Shown here piece by piece: positions 16,544-25,486 of a stretch of DNA of 64,000 bases. The notes under the pieces are model-generated. The model ran no database searches, was not told the origin of the DNA, and saw only the letters and a program-made list of their open reading frames with translations. The stretch spans positions 223,023 to 287,022 of the forward strand of contig CAIQHF010000012.1 of assembly GCA_903871605.1 (NCBI GenBank). Reading direction: 5' to 3'. Position numbers and translations under genes: made by a program. Every line of letters starts with the position of its first letter. The stretch's first letter is position 1. This stretch comes from an uncultured Sphingomonadaceae bacterium. GTDB lineage: Bacteria; Pseudomonadota; Alphaproteobacteria; Sphingomonadales; Sphingomonadaceae.

Positions 16544-19500
16544 CTATGAGAGCGTGATCAGCCGGCCGATCTCTTCGGTGGAATCCATGGTCTGCCGCCG
16601 CGCCGCCAGCAGCGCCCGCTGGGCGCGCTGCACTTTGCTCCATGCGTCGCCATCGTCGGCCAGCCGATCGAACCAAGCGCCATACGTCTCTTCGCCATCG
16701 GCCCCTCCGGCGATCGCCAAGTCTTCGATCACGGCGCCATCTTCGCGGAGCGCCTCGGCGAGCCGTCGCGACAGGATCACAGGAACCTCGAACGCCATCG
16801 CCTGTAAAACCTCGGGCAGCGAACGCAGGAACGGCGGCGCCACCGCGACGAGGCAGCGATCGTGGAGCGCACGCAAGGCCGACGCGTTCTTGGGTGCGAC
16901 GATCTCCGGCGTGATCTCGGGCGCCTCGCCTGCGATCCGCAATGCGAGCCGGGTCTGCCAGCCCCCGCAGACGAGGATTGGCGCGCTGCGGCATTGCGGC
17001 ATATGCTCGGCAAGCCACGAGAGAGCCTCGGGGCTCGTGCGCGCGCCGCCCAGCAGCAGCAGCTCGTTGCGATCCGCCCGGTCGGGACGCGTCGTCGCCT
17101 CCAACGGCGGCGTCGCGATCGCGATCGCCCTCCCGAGCCCCGCCGCTTCGATCAGCCTACGCTCGCGTTGATCGCAGGCGATCCAGAGCGACACCACCGT
17201 CGAGGTCCGCAATTCGAGCCTGATGCCGTCGAGCAGCGCGTCAAGCGAAGCCGAGCCGCCAAGTAGGCCTGGTGTCTGGAGGCCGCCGGTGTCGCAGAGG
17301 ATCCGCAGACCGGTCTTCTGCCGCACGGCCTCGAGCAGCGGCGCGAAACGCGCGAGTTGATCCCGCCCGAGCAACAGCACATGCGAGAAGCGCCGACCGA
17401 TGTCCGCCAAGATATGCCCGGGGTCTTCGCCCGGCATCCACCCGCGTCTGACCGTGACCATCGGGTCCTCAAATTCGTCGACGTCGGGATCGGGGCGCAG
17501 CACCAGCAATTCGAAAGCCAGGCCGGCGGTTGCGATCGCGGCGATCGTCGCGACGCCCGAGCCCGCACTGCCGGAATGAGGAATGGTTTCGGCGATCACC
17601 AGCATGCGGTGGCGCCCGATCGCGGTCGTGCTGGCGAGACCATTTGGTGCAAGAGCGCTCGCTGTCGGTCGATCGCGCAAGGCGTCGCTATGCTTCCCGG
17701 CGAACAGCGTGCGATTGCGCTCGATCGCGGCAAAGGCGCTGGACGGCGGACGCCCCTTGCCGAAGCTCGCATGCTCGAAATGGACGACCTGCACGTCGGC
17801 GATCACGACCGCCCGCTTGCCGAGCTGCGCGCGCATCCGGAAACTGAGATCTACGTCCTCATAATAGCCCGGCGAAAAGGCCTCATCGAGGCCACCGATC
17901 GCGCGTAGATCGTCACGCCGGAAACCGAAGAAGCAGCCGGCACAATAATCGGCGTCGATCGGGTTCCCGAAATAGGCATCCCACGGATTCTCGAATCGAC
18001 CCAGATTGACGATGCCGCCGTTCCTATCGACGAACGAGCCCGCCTCCTGCAGTGTTTCGTTGGGCAGTATCACGAGCGGTCCGAGCACGCCGATCGAATC
18101 GTCCGCCTCGAGCTCGGCCACCATCCGCCCGAACGCGTCAGGTTGAAACGACACGTCGTTGTTGGCGACGATGATGAACTCGCCCGACGCCACTGCCAGC
18201 CCCGCCTCGATCGCTCGCGGATAGCCGATTGGCATCTCGAACTGGACCGACGTCACGCCGTTAGACCGTTCGATCAGAGGGGCCGTCGGATCGGTGCTGC
18301 CATTGTCGACGACGATCACTTCGACGCCGCCTGCATCCGACTGGACCATATGCGCGGCGGCAAAATAGGCGCATTCCAGAAACATCGCGGTGAACGGCGC
18401 TTCGTTGCACACCGGAACGATCACCGACAGTTTTGGATTGGCTGCGGCGAAGGGCCGAAAATCGAGCGGCACCCGTCTCTGCTTGTCGAGGCTCCGCAAG
18501 GCGCGGCGGTAAAATATCACCTTGGCCTCGTCGAGTAGCGGCTGTCGTTCGGCCAGCGGCGGCTCCGCCTTGAAGCCGCGCATACGCCCGACGAGCAGGA
18601 AATGTTCGAGCGACGACGCGATCCCGAGATACGCCATCTCGGCGGCGACGTGCGGCTGGCGCTGGGCGTAATAGTGCGGATCGAAATAGCGGTTGGGCCG
18701 ACGGCCTTCGATGAGGCCGCGGTGAAGAAAGTGCCAGCTTGCCGACGGCACTTCGCCCGACGCGACCTTTTGGACGACGTCGGGATAGAGTTCGAGATAA
18801 TATCCGATGTCGACGTCCGGCGAAAAGGCGAGGTCCTGATAGATGCCGACCGTCAGGAAATGATGGAGCGCATCATGGTGCGTGCCGCGCAGCAGCGCGA
18901 AGCGGGCAATCGAGTGTAGCGCGAGATAATAATCGGGATCGAACAAGATGCTCGTGCGGCATCCCTCGAACATGCCGCGGACCAGATAATCCTCGAATGC
19001 CGGGCGCCCATCCGTGAGCGCGTTGAGCAGCCGGTAGGCGTGATGGCAAAAAAGCGGGTGCGGCGCCCATTGCTGCCGGTCGCCATCGAGCAGGAACTGC
19101 AGGTAGGAGATGGGGGCGCCCGTGAGGCCGCCGCCCCCCTTATGCCGGATACGAATCTGGCGGCAGAAATCGGCGGCGAACAGCCAATGACCGGTCTCGC
19201 CCCGCCCAGCGGCTTCGACGACGGCATCGACGTGCGCGCGCAACGAAGAGCGCCGCTCGCTCGCCAGCGCGGCATAGATTTGCGGCATGTTCTCGCTAAA
19301 CGCGGCAAGCAGCTGGCAACCGTGAAGGCGGCCGGCCGAGAGGAAATAGCGCGCGGGCGAAACAGCTGCCCCCGCCGAAAAGGTCGCGATCGCCTGGGCG
19401 TGCGCGCGTGCGAACCAGTCCGGATCGAAGGCCATACCTGATTGCATCCGGACGAGCGTCGATTTGTCCTCGTCCGCACGCAGGGCGACGAGCGCCGCAT

Positions 19501-19888
19501 AGTCGTTCAATGCCGCCTCGACGTCTCGCCCCAAGCCGGCGCGCCAGAGCCCGTTCACGAACCGATCGATCAGCAGCCACCAGCTTGCCGACGCCTCGAG
19601 GGTGACGTCATCGATCTCGGCGCCAAGCCACGCCGCCGCGTGGCCGAAATCGGCGGCGGTCAGCCGGATCGGATGCAGAATGGCGCCGTTCGCCAGCGTA
19701 TCCGCTACAGCTTGCGTCATCTCCGCGGAGCAGAGGAACTGGGAGATCACGTCGCCGATGCTTTTCCCGAGATATGTCTCGATCGCGGCGTCGCTTTCCG
19801 GATTGCGTCCAAGCACGATCTGATAAACCGCGACGACGTCGGCTGTTTCAGCCGGCCTCTCGTCGGATATCGATCGGTCTCCTCTCAA
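16544..19888 (-). CDS. Large multidomain glycosyltransferase (DUF4214-like + GT2 + GT-B-like)
   Basis: A 1114-residue protein probably building a surface polysaccharide or glycoprotein glycan. The N-terminus (about residues 15-75) looks like a DUF4214 module (VYQIVLGRNPESD). A middle region repeats FDPDYYLALH / FDPHYYAQRQP segments, a motif seen in rhamnan-type glycosyltransferases. A GT2 domain follows (LSVIVPVCNE, VDNGSTDPTAP, ANNDVSFQPD, then the ED motif YYEDVDLSFRMRAQ). The last about 350 residues resemble a GT-B/GT4 domain. The start is uncertain: TTG 19888 is the only upstream start, and the best AGAGGAG box lies just inside it. It is divergent from the GT at 20160. Confidence 0.85.
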   Translation of the reverse strand: MRGDRSISDERPAETADVVAVYQIVLGRNPESDAAIETYLGKSIGDVISQFLCSAEMTQAVADTLANGAILHPIRLTAADFGHAAAWLGAEIDDVTLEASASWWLLIDRFVNGLWRAGLGRDVEAALNDYAALVALRADEDKSTLVRMQSGMAFDPDWFARAHAQAIATFSAGAAVSPARYFLSAGRLHGCQLLAAFSENMPQIYAALASERRSSLRAHVDAVVEAAGRGETGHWLFAADFCRQIRIRHKGGGGLTGAPISYLQFLLDGDRQQWAPHPLFCHHAYRLLNALTDGRPAFEDYLVRGMFEGCRTSILFDPDYYLALHSIARFALLRGTHHDALHHFLTVGIYQDLAFSPDVDIGYYLELYPDVVQKVASGEVPSASWHFLHRGLIEGRRPNRYFDPHYYAQRQPHVAAEMAYLGIASSLEHFLLVGRMRGFKAEPPLAERQPLLDEAKVIFYRRALRSLDKQRRVPLDFRPFAAANPKLSVIVPVCNEAPFTAMFLECAYFAAAHMVQSDAGGVEVIVVDNGSTDPTAPLIERSNGVTSVQFEMPIGYPRAIEAGLAVASGEFIIVANNDVSFQPDAFGRMVAELEADDSIGVLGPLVILPNETLQEAGSFVDRNGGIVNLGRFENPWDAYFGNPIDADYCAGCFFGFRRDDLRAIGGLDEAFSPGYYEDVDLSFRMRAQLGKRAVVIADVQVVHFEHASFGKGRPPSSAFAAIERNRTLFAGKHSDALRDRPTASALAPNGLASTTAIGRHRMLVIAETIPHSGSAGSGVATIAAIATAGLAFELLVLRPDPDVDEFEDPMVTVRRGWMPGEDPGHILADIGRRFSHVLLLGRDQLARFAPLLEAVRQKTGLRILCDTGGLQTPGLLGGSASLDALLDGIRLELRTSTVVSLWIACDQRERRLIEAAGLGRAIAIATPPLEATTRPDRADRNELLLLGGARTSPEALSWLAEHMPQCRSAPILVCGGWQTRLALRIAGEAPEITPEIVAPKNASALRALHDRCLVAVAPPFLRSLPEVLQAMAFEVPVILSRRLAEALREDGAVIEDLAIAGGADGEETYGAWFDRLADDGDAWSKVQRAQRALLAARRQTMDSTEEIGRLITLS

Positions 19889-20101
19889 CGCCTCGCCTCA
19901 TCTTGTTGGCGCTGAGGCGTCTGGTCGATCGAACCAGCAACCGCTCGACGCATTTATCACGTTGTTCAGGGGATATGCCGCAGCACCTGCTCTGGCAAGC
20001 GTGCTACGCACCGGGTATCGAAGCCAGGATATGCCGGCCGCGCAATTGACCTTCCCTTCCATCGCCCGCGCCGCCACACAGACGCGCGCAGCCAGGCGCG
20101 A

Positions 20102-20139
20102 GTTGCGCGCCAGCAGCTCGCAGCACGTTGCGCGCCAGC
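20102..20139. repeat. 13-bp direct repeat in divergent glycosyltransferase promoter
   Basis: GTTGCGCGCCAGC occurs at 20102-20114 and again at 20127-20139, 25 bases start to start, just upstream of the GTG start at 20160. The spacing puts the copies on nearly the same DNA face, so they could be operator half-sites. This is inference from repeat geometry only. Confidence 0.45.
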
Positions 20140-20159
20140 GGGGAAGGATCTGACAGTCG

Positions 20160-22823
20160 GTGTCCGAACATGTGCAGCTCGACAGGTCTCCCGCCCCTGC
20201 GGGGGTGATTATCGCCATCCCGCTCTACAAGGCGGCCGAACTCATACCCGGCCTGTTCGCCGCGCTGATACGATCGGCGGACGAGATACGGTGGCTCTCG
20301 GCGACGGTGCTGCTGATCAACGATTCACCGGATGATCTCCCGTTGTCGGCTATGCTGGAGGCCGAACTACCGGCATTGCGCGAGGCGATCGACGTAGAGC
20401 TGCTGACCAATCCAGAAAATCTAGGTTTCGTCCGCACCGCCAACCGGGCATTCGGGATCGCGATCGAGCGGCGGCAGGATGTGATCCTGCTGAACTCGGA
20501 TTGCCTGCCGACGGCTGGGGCTTTCGCCGAGATGGCGGCGGTGGCGGCACTCGATCCGATGATCGGCTTCGTCAGCCCGCGGTCCAACAATGCGAGCATC
20601 TGCAACTCGCCATGGCCCGATCAATTTCGCGGACGCGACGCGGCGCAGTCCTTGGCCGATCATCAGGCGATCGCGACTCTACTTCCGCGCTATACGTTCG
20701 TGCCCACGGCGGTCGGCTTCTGTCTGTACGTCCGCCGCCTGATGCTGGTGGAGTTCGGTCTCTTCGACGAGATTTATGGCGAGGGGTATAATGAGGAGAA
20801 TGACCTCATTCGGCGATGCAACCAGCGCGGCTTCCGCCCGGTGCTCGCCAACCACGCGTTCGTCTATCATATCGGCGGCGCATCGTTCCTGCATTCGTCG
20901 GTGTCGGCGTATGAGCGCGAACTGGTCAATGGCGCGATCCTATGCGAGCGATACCCCGAATATGACACGGCCTGTCTGCGCTATTTCGCCGGCGCCGACC
21001 ACAGGACAGAACGCCTGCTCGCCGGTCTGATACCGACCGCCGAGGGAAAGCTGCGTATCCTGTTCGATTGCGATACGCTCAAGCCGTCGTTCAACGGCAC
21101 GTTCGAGCTTGCCAGGAAACTGATCGCGGCGTTCGCGGAGCGATATGGGAGGCGTTACGAAATCTGCGTCGGCAGCGACGCGCGTGCGTTCCGGTTTCAC
21201 GGGATGGACCGGATTCCAGGGCTGCGGCGCTGCGACGAGCATGAGGTGCGCGACCTGCCCTTTGCCGTCGCATTCCGACTTTCGCAACCCTTCACGCTCG
21301 ACGATGTGACGAGGCTGCCCGCGCTGGCGCCGGTCACCGGATCGCTCATGCTCGACACGATCGCGCTCGACTGCCAGCAGATCGATCCCAGCGATCTCGC
21401 GCTGCTGTGGCAGCTGATGGCGGAGACGAGCGATATCATCGGATACATAAGCGATTTTTCACGAGACCAATTCAGGCGACGCTTCGCGCTGCCCGACACG
21501 ATCGTCGAATTCGTTGCGCGGTGTTCGACCGACATCGCCGACTACGCGCCCATGCCGCACGCTGAGCCGCAGGTGCCGGCGCGGTCCACGATATTGCTCG
21601 TAGGAAACCATTATCCGCACAAGCATGTGCGCGAGACACTCGCGGAGATCCATCGGATTGCGCCCGATCGGCATGTCTCTTTGCTCGGTGTGGAAACCGA
21701 AGGCTCGGAAAACGTCGCCAGCCACGTCGCCGGGCTGCTCCCCGAGGCATTCGTCGATTCGCTTTACGCCGATGCCGACGTGGTATTGTTTCCGAGCCAT
21801 TATGAGGGGTTCGGTTTGCCGATCATGCACGCGCTTGCTCGGGGGAAACGCGTCGTTGCACGCGATCTTCCTCCGGCGCGCGAGATAAAGGAACGGACGG
21901 CGCTCGGGGACAATATTCACCTGGCCGCCACGACCGAGGAACTCGTCCGGCTGGCGCTCGCACCGCCGGATTGGCGTCCGGCTCGCCCTCAACCCGAAGG
22001 CGCGCAGGGATGGGATAGCGCGGCGGACGCCCTTGCCGCTGCGTTTGCCGATGCGCTGGGGCGCGTCACGTATGAGCAGTGCAAGACGCACCAGGCGCGT
22101 ATTTCTGCGCAACGTTCACAAGCCCTCGACGCGCGCATCACACAAGCCGAGGCGCGTGCATCGGCGGCCGAGGACCTCCTTGCGCTGCTCAACCGGGGCC
22201 GCCCGACGCTGGGGCATGACCTGGTCGACAAGCTCGATCTCTGCGCCGTGCACGCGGAGACGCCGAACAGCGCCCGGGTGATCACCACCGCGCTAGACGC
22301 TCCGATCCCCGACGACGGGGGCGAACCGATCACCAGCCTGATCATGACCGACGGTCACGCCGAGGCCGATTTCTCGATCGCCGGCGACCGGATCCTGCGT
22401 TGGGCGCCACACCTGGCGCTCGGCGGCAGCCTTCGTATGGATCTTGGTGCGCGCACATTGGTCGATCCCGCATTTCCCGGCCTCTCGGCAGCAAAGGTTG
22501 CCAAGGTGCTGTTGCTCAACGCCGGTTTTGCGCCGCTCGGGCTTGCGGAGCATGACGGGCGGCTCGTCGCCGAGGCGACCCGGATCGTCGACTGGCGCGG
22601 CCTGCTGCCCGGCCCGGATGCGGACAGCCAATTTCTCCGGCTGGTCTATCGCCACGTCCTTGGTCGCGACCCGGACCCGCATGGCGAAGCGACGTTCATG
22701 GGCCTTCTGGCGCAGGGCAATGATCGCGAGACCGTCCTCCGCTCGATCTATGGATCGCTGGAGCGCCGGGCCTATGTCTTGACGCGTATCTCCGCTCGGG
22801 CTCGCGCGTCGGACGCCCGGTAG
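20160..22823 (+). CDS. Large multidomain glycosyltransferase (GT2 + GT4 + DUF4214-like)
   Basis: An 887-residue protein starting at GTG 20160. The N-terminal third is a GT2 domain (VIIAIPLYKAAELIP, LLINDSP, NPENLGFVRTANRAF, the acidic NSD). The middle is a GT4-like domain (ILLVGNHYPHKH and the donor-binding signature FPSHYEGFGLPIMHALA). The C-terminus carries a DUF4214-like module (FLRLVYRHVLGRDPDP). That module is N-terminal in the divergent neighbour at 19888, so the two share parts in different order. A coiled-coil-prone Ala/Arg-rich stretch lies near residues 640-690. Likely surface glycan assembly. Confidence 0.87.
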   Translation: MSEHVQLDRSPAPAGVIIAIPLYKAAELIPGLFAALIRSADEIRWLSATVLLINDSPDDLPLSAMLEAELPALREAIDVELLTNPENLGFVRTANRAFGIAIERRQDVILLNSDCLPTAGAFAEMAAVAALDPMIGFVSPRSNNASICNSPWPDQFRGRDAAQSLADHQAIATLLPRYTFVPTAVGFCLYVRRLMLVEFGLFDEIYGEGYNEENDLIRRCNQRGFRPVLANHAFVYHIGGASFLHSSVSAYERELVNGAILCERYPEYDTACLRYFAGADHRTERLLAGLIPTAEGKLRILFDCDTLKPSFNGTFELARKLIAAFAERYGRRYEICVGSDARAFRFHGMDRIPGLRRCDEHEVRDLPFAVAFRLSQPFTLDDVTRLPALAPVTGSLMLDTIALDCQQIDPSDLALLWQLMAETSDIIGYISDFSRDQFRRRFALPDTIVEFVARCSTDIADYAPMPHAEPQVPARSTILLVGNHYPHKHVRETLAEIHRIAPDRHVSLLGVETEGSENVASHVAGLLPEAFVDSLYADADVVLFPSHYEGFGLPIMHALARGKRVVARDLPPAREIKERTALGDNIHLAATTEELVRLALAPPDWRPARPQPEGAQGWDSAADALAAAFADALGRVTYEQCKTHQARISAQRSQALDARITQAEARASAAEDLLALLNRGRPTLGHDLVDKLDLCAVHAETPNSARVITTALDAPIPDDGGEPITSLIMTDGHAEADFSIAGDRILRWAPHLALGGSLRMDLGARTLVDPAFPGLSAAKVAKVLLLNAGFAPLGLAEHDGRLVAEATRIVDWRGLLPGPDADSQFLRLVYRHVLGRDPDPHGEATFMGLLAQGNDRETVLRSIYGSLERRAYVLTRISARARASDAR

Positions 22824-22993
22824 GTCGCGGCGTCACGCACAAGCGGAGCGCGGCCGATTTTCGGCCGATCGCGTCGCGCAATGCCGCATCATCATCATCG
22901 GGCGTCGCTTCGGGCTTTGTTGCGACGATTGATAGGGGTCCGCTGGCGGCCGATCATCGGTTGCGATAAGCGCGGCGAGAAAAGGGCGTTGCG

Positions 22994-23719
22994 ATGAAGC
23001 ATTTCCAGTTCTGGCACGCCGATCCGCCGGAAGACGTCCATGCCTTCATGGAGGATGCCCGCGTGCTGGCGGGGTTCGACTATGCCCGCTTCGACCGGCA
23101 ATCGGGACGCGCATTCGTCGCGGCGCACTATGGCAGCCGGGGCGTCGCGGTGTGGGATGCGTTGCTTCTCCCCGCCATGCACGCGGACTTCCTCCGCTTG
23201 CTGCTGCTCGACACCTATGGCGGCCTCTACACCGACGCGAGCTACCGGTTCATCGGCGATCTGCCCGCCTTCATTGCCGAAGCGCCCACCGCACAAATGC
23301 CATGGTGGAATCAGATCGTGAATACCAACTACATGATGTTCCGCGAGCCGGGGCATCCCTTCCTTCGCACCTGCATCGCGATGCTGATGGACAATGTCGA
23401 ACATCGCCGTTTCGACAGCGTCCTGATGGCGACAGGCCCCGGCGTGATCAACAGCGTGCGATGCGTCCTGTCGCCCGACGAGCGGGCCGGGATCGGCGTC
23501 GTGGCAAGGATGGCGGACTGGCCGCGATGGGGCTGGGCGGAATCGCTGGAGATCGCCGAGCGCCTGATCGAGCCCACCGCGGATCTCGTCGACGCCTATC
23601 GCGCGATGTCGCTGGTCAACATCGACGACCTGCACAAGGTCGCCTTCGCTCATCTCGGCGCCTCGCACCGGAAGAGGGATGATTATTGGTATGCCTGGAA
23701 GGGCAGTATCTATACCTGA
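22994..23719 (+). CDS. Capsule-synthesis / sugar-binding-type glycosyltransferase
   Basis: A 241-residue cytoplasmic protein resembling the DXD-containing Gly_transf_sug and Caps_synth families. The core block DFLRLLLLDTYGGLYTDASY has the invariant YGGxYxD. The metal motif reads DAS, closer to the DAT form of Caps_synth than to a true DXD. It is short and single-domain. It follows the 20160 glycosyltransferase by 170 bp on the same strand and is convergent with the acyltransferase operon, which fits a role in the same glycan. Confidence 0.8.
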   Translation: MKHFQFWHADPPEDVHAFMEDARVLAGFDYARFDRQSGRAFVAAHYGSRGVAVWDALLLPAMHADFLRLLLLDTYGGLYTDASYRFIGDLPAFIAEAPTAQMPWWNQIVNTNYMMFREPGHPFLRTCIAMLMDNVEHRRFDSVLMATGPGVINSVRCVLSPDERAGIGVVARMADWPRWGWAESLEIAERLIEPTADLVDAYRAMSLVNIDDLHKVAFAHLGASHRKRDDYWYAWKGSIYT

Positions 23720-23746
23720 CGATGGTCCGACCGCGCGAAGGCGAAC

Positions 23747-24589
23747 TCAGGGCTCGTCCTCGCGCGACCAGGCGATGTTGTCGCGCACCGCGCGCGCCGG
23801 CCGACCCACGCAGATGCTGTTGCCGGGCAGCGAACGACCCGTGACGAGCGAGCCCGCGCCGACGACGGTCCCCTCGCCGATCCTGCAGCTGCCCATGATC
23901 CTGACCGTTTCGGCGAGCCAGACATGCGCGCCTATGACGACGCGGCCGCCCCTCTTGTTCAACCGCTTACCGGTAGCACGATCCCGGATCGCATGCATGT
24001 CGTCGGTGATGATGCGGATGCCCGAGCCCCACATGCCGTCCGCGCCAACATAGATGGAGCCACCGTTGCGCGCATCGAGCGACGCATCGAGCGTCGCCGT
24101 CGTATGATCCCCGATCATCACCGTTGCGACATCGATCAAGCCGATCGCGGCGCCCCATAGATTGACCCCCGCGCCGATCACCACCCGTCCGCCGTCCAGC
24201 ATGCAGACCAGCCGGTGGATGCGCGCCTGTCGACCGAGGATCGCCAGGCAATTGGTTGCGTGCTGCCCGAGGAAGGAAAGCTCCGGCACGATCGGACCGG
24301 CATCGTCGGCTGCGAGCAGGAGATTGCCACCGGCCGCCCACCAGTCGGGCATGCCGTCGAGCCGAACCGTCAGTTCGCGGAGCCCGATCGTCGGCACGGT
24401 CGTGCCGCCGGCGGCGATCGCATCGGCGAGCAGCTCGCCCTCGAACCAGGGTATCAGGCCATCGGGTATCGCATCGCCATGACGGAGGGCGCGCAAGCTC
24501 TCGGGAAGCGGCGCCCGGGCGGGCGTAGGCGGCAAAATCGGATCGACCGGATCGATCGCTCCGCTGCGACCACGCAACCGCCAATTCAT
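23747..24589 (-). CDS. Hexapeptide-repeat acyltransferase-like protein, paralog 2
   Basis: A 280-residue protein whose C-terminal half is a left-handed beta-helix of the O-acetyltransferase type: VVIGAHVWLAETVRIMGSCRIGEGTVVGAGSLV in blocks, then CVGRPAR. The N-terminal half is unusual, with the motif GMPDWWAAGGNLL and a conserved NCLAILG. The paralog upstream has GLPDWWHAHGNLL and NCLAVIG. It is the last gene of a coupled operon (ATGA overlap with the paralog). It probably acetylates or otherwise acylates the glycan made by the cluster. The substrate is unknown. Confidence 0.78.
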   Translation of the reverse strand: MNWRLRGRSGAIDPVDPILPPTPARAPLPESLRALRHGDAIPDGLIPWFEGELLADAIAAGGTTVPTIGLRELTVRLDGMPDWWAAGGNLLLAADDAGPIVPELSFLGQHATNCLAILGRQARIHRLVCMLDGGRVVIGAGVNLWGAAIGLIDVATVMIGDHTTATLDASLDARNGGSIYVGADGMWGSGIRIITDDMHAIRDRATGKRLNKRGGRVVIGAHVWLAETVRIMGSCRIGEGTVVGAGSLVTGRSLPGNSICVGRPARAVRDNIAWSREDEP

Positions 24590-25479
24590 GGCAGGTCCTG
24601 CCGGCTCCAGGTGATCCCGCTTCGCCGCGGCCTGGCCGGACGGCCGGCGGAGACGGTCTGCGGCGGCAACACCATGTTGCTGACGAACGATCCCTGTCCG
24701 ATCACCGAATCGTGGCCGATATAGCTATGCCCCATCAATTGGACGCTGTTGCCGATCCAGACATGGCGTTCGATCACGATCTTGCCGCCGAACTCGTTGA
24801 TGCGCCTGTCGGTGACGGCATCGCGGATCGCGTGCGTGTCGTCGCTCATCAACCCGACACCCATCGCCCACATATTGTCGTCCCCGACGACGACGATGCC
24901 GCCATTCCGGACGTCGATCGATGCCATATGGGTCGCGGTGCTGTTCTCACCGATCAGGATCGTGCTCTCGCCGGTAATATTGAATCCGCTGTTGATGATC
25001 CGGCAGCCGTCGCCGATCACGACCAGCCCGCCTTCGCCCTCGAATATGAGCCGCGGTGGCGCGGTGTCCGAGCCGATGACGGCGAGGCAATTGCGGCATG
25101 GAGTCTGCCAGAAACCGAGACCGATATTGACCTCGGTATCGGCTCCGCAGACCAGCAAATTGCCATGAGCATGCCACCAGTCGGGTAGCCCCGTATGGCG
25201 CACCACGAGATCGGTGATGCCCGGATCGGCTGGCCCCGCGAGCGTTCCCGTGATCGTTCTCCGCCGGGTGATCTCGGCGGTGATTGCAGCGAGCAACGGA
25301 GCACCGCACGGCGTGCCGTCCGTCAGGGCCCGCGCGTCCTCGATCAGCGGACGATAAGCGTCCACCATGTCTGCGGCGCTGCCCGGAAAGAAGGGCCGCT
25401 CGACGCGCTGAGACGCGTCGGCCGCCGGCGGTCCACGCCACGCCTTGCGAAACCACGACCATAACGGTGACAGCGCCAT
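24586..25479 (-). CDS. Hexapeptide-repeat acyltransferase-like protein, paralog 1
   Basis: A 297-residue paralog of the next gene. The C-terminal beta-helix includes KIVIERHVWIGNSVQLMG, YIGHDSVIGQGSFV and SAGRPARPRR; the candidate catalytic His lies in MSDDTHAIRD. The N-terminal half carries LPDWWHAHGN and CRNCLAVIGS. It starts 7 bases after the stop of the glycosyltransferase-methyltransferase gene and overlaps its paralog by 4 bp. Having two diverged copies suggests two acyl positions or two partner subunits. Confidence 0.78.
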   Translation of the reverse strand: MALSPLWSWFRKAWRGPPAADASQRVERPFFPGSAADMVDAYRPLIEDARALTDGTPCGAPLLAAITAEITRRRTITGTLAGPADPGITDLVVRHTGLPDWWHAHGNLLVCGADTEVNIGLGFWQTPCRNCLAVIGSDTAPPRLIFEGEGGLVVIGDGCRIINSGFNITGESTILIGENSTATHMASIDVRNGGIVVVGDDNMWAMGVGLMSDDTHAIRDAVTDRRINEFGGKIVIERHVWIGNSVQLMGHSYIGHDSVIGQGSFVSNMVLPPQTVSAGRPARPRRSGITWSRQDLP

Positions 25480-25486
25480 GTCTCCG

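Noticed and set aside
22994..23719. Loss of the DXD metal motif in the small glycosyltransferase
   Set aside because: The DAS sequence fits the DAT-type motif of capsule-synthesis enzymes, so the site is probably normal for its family.
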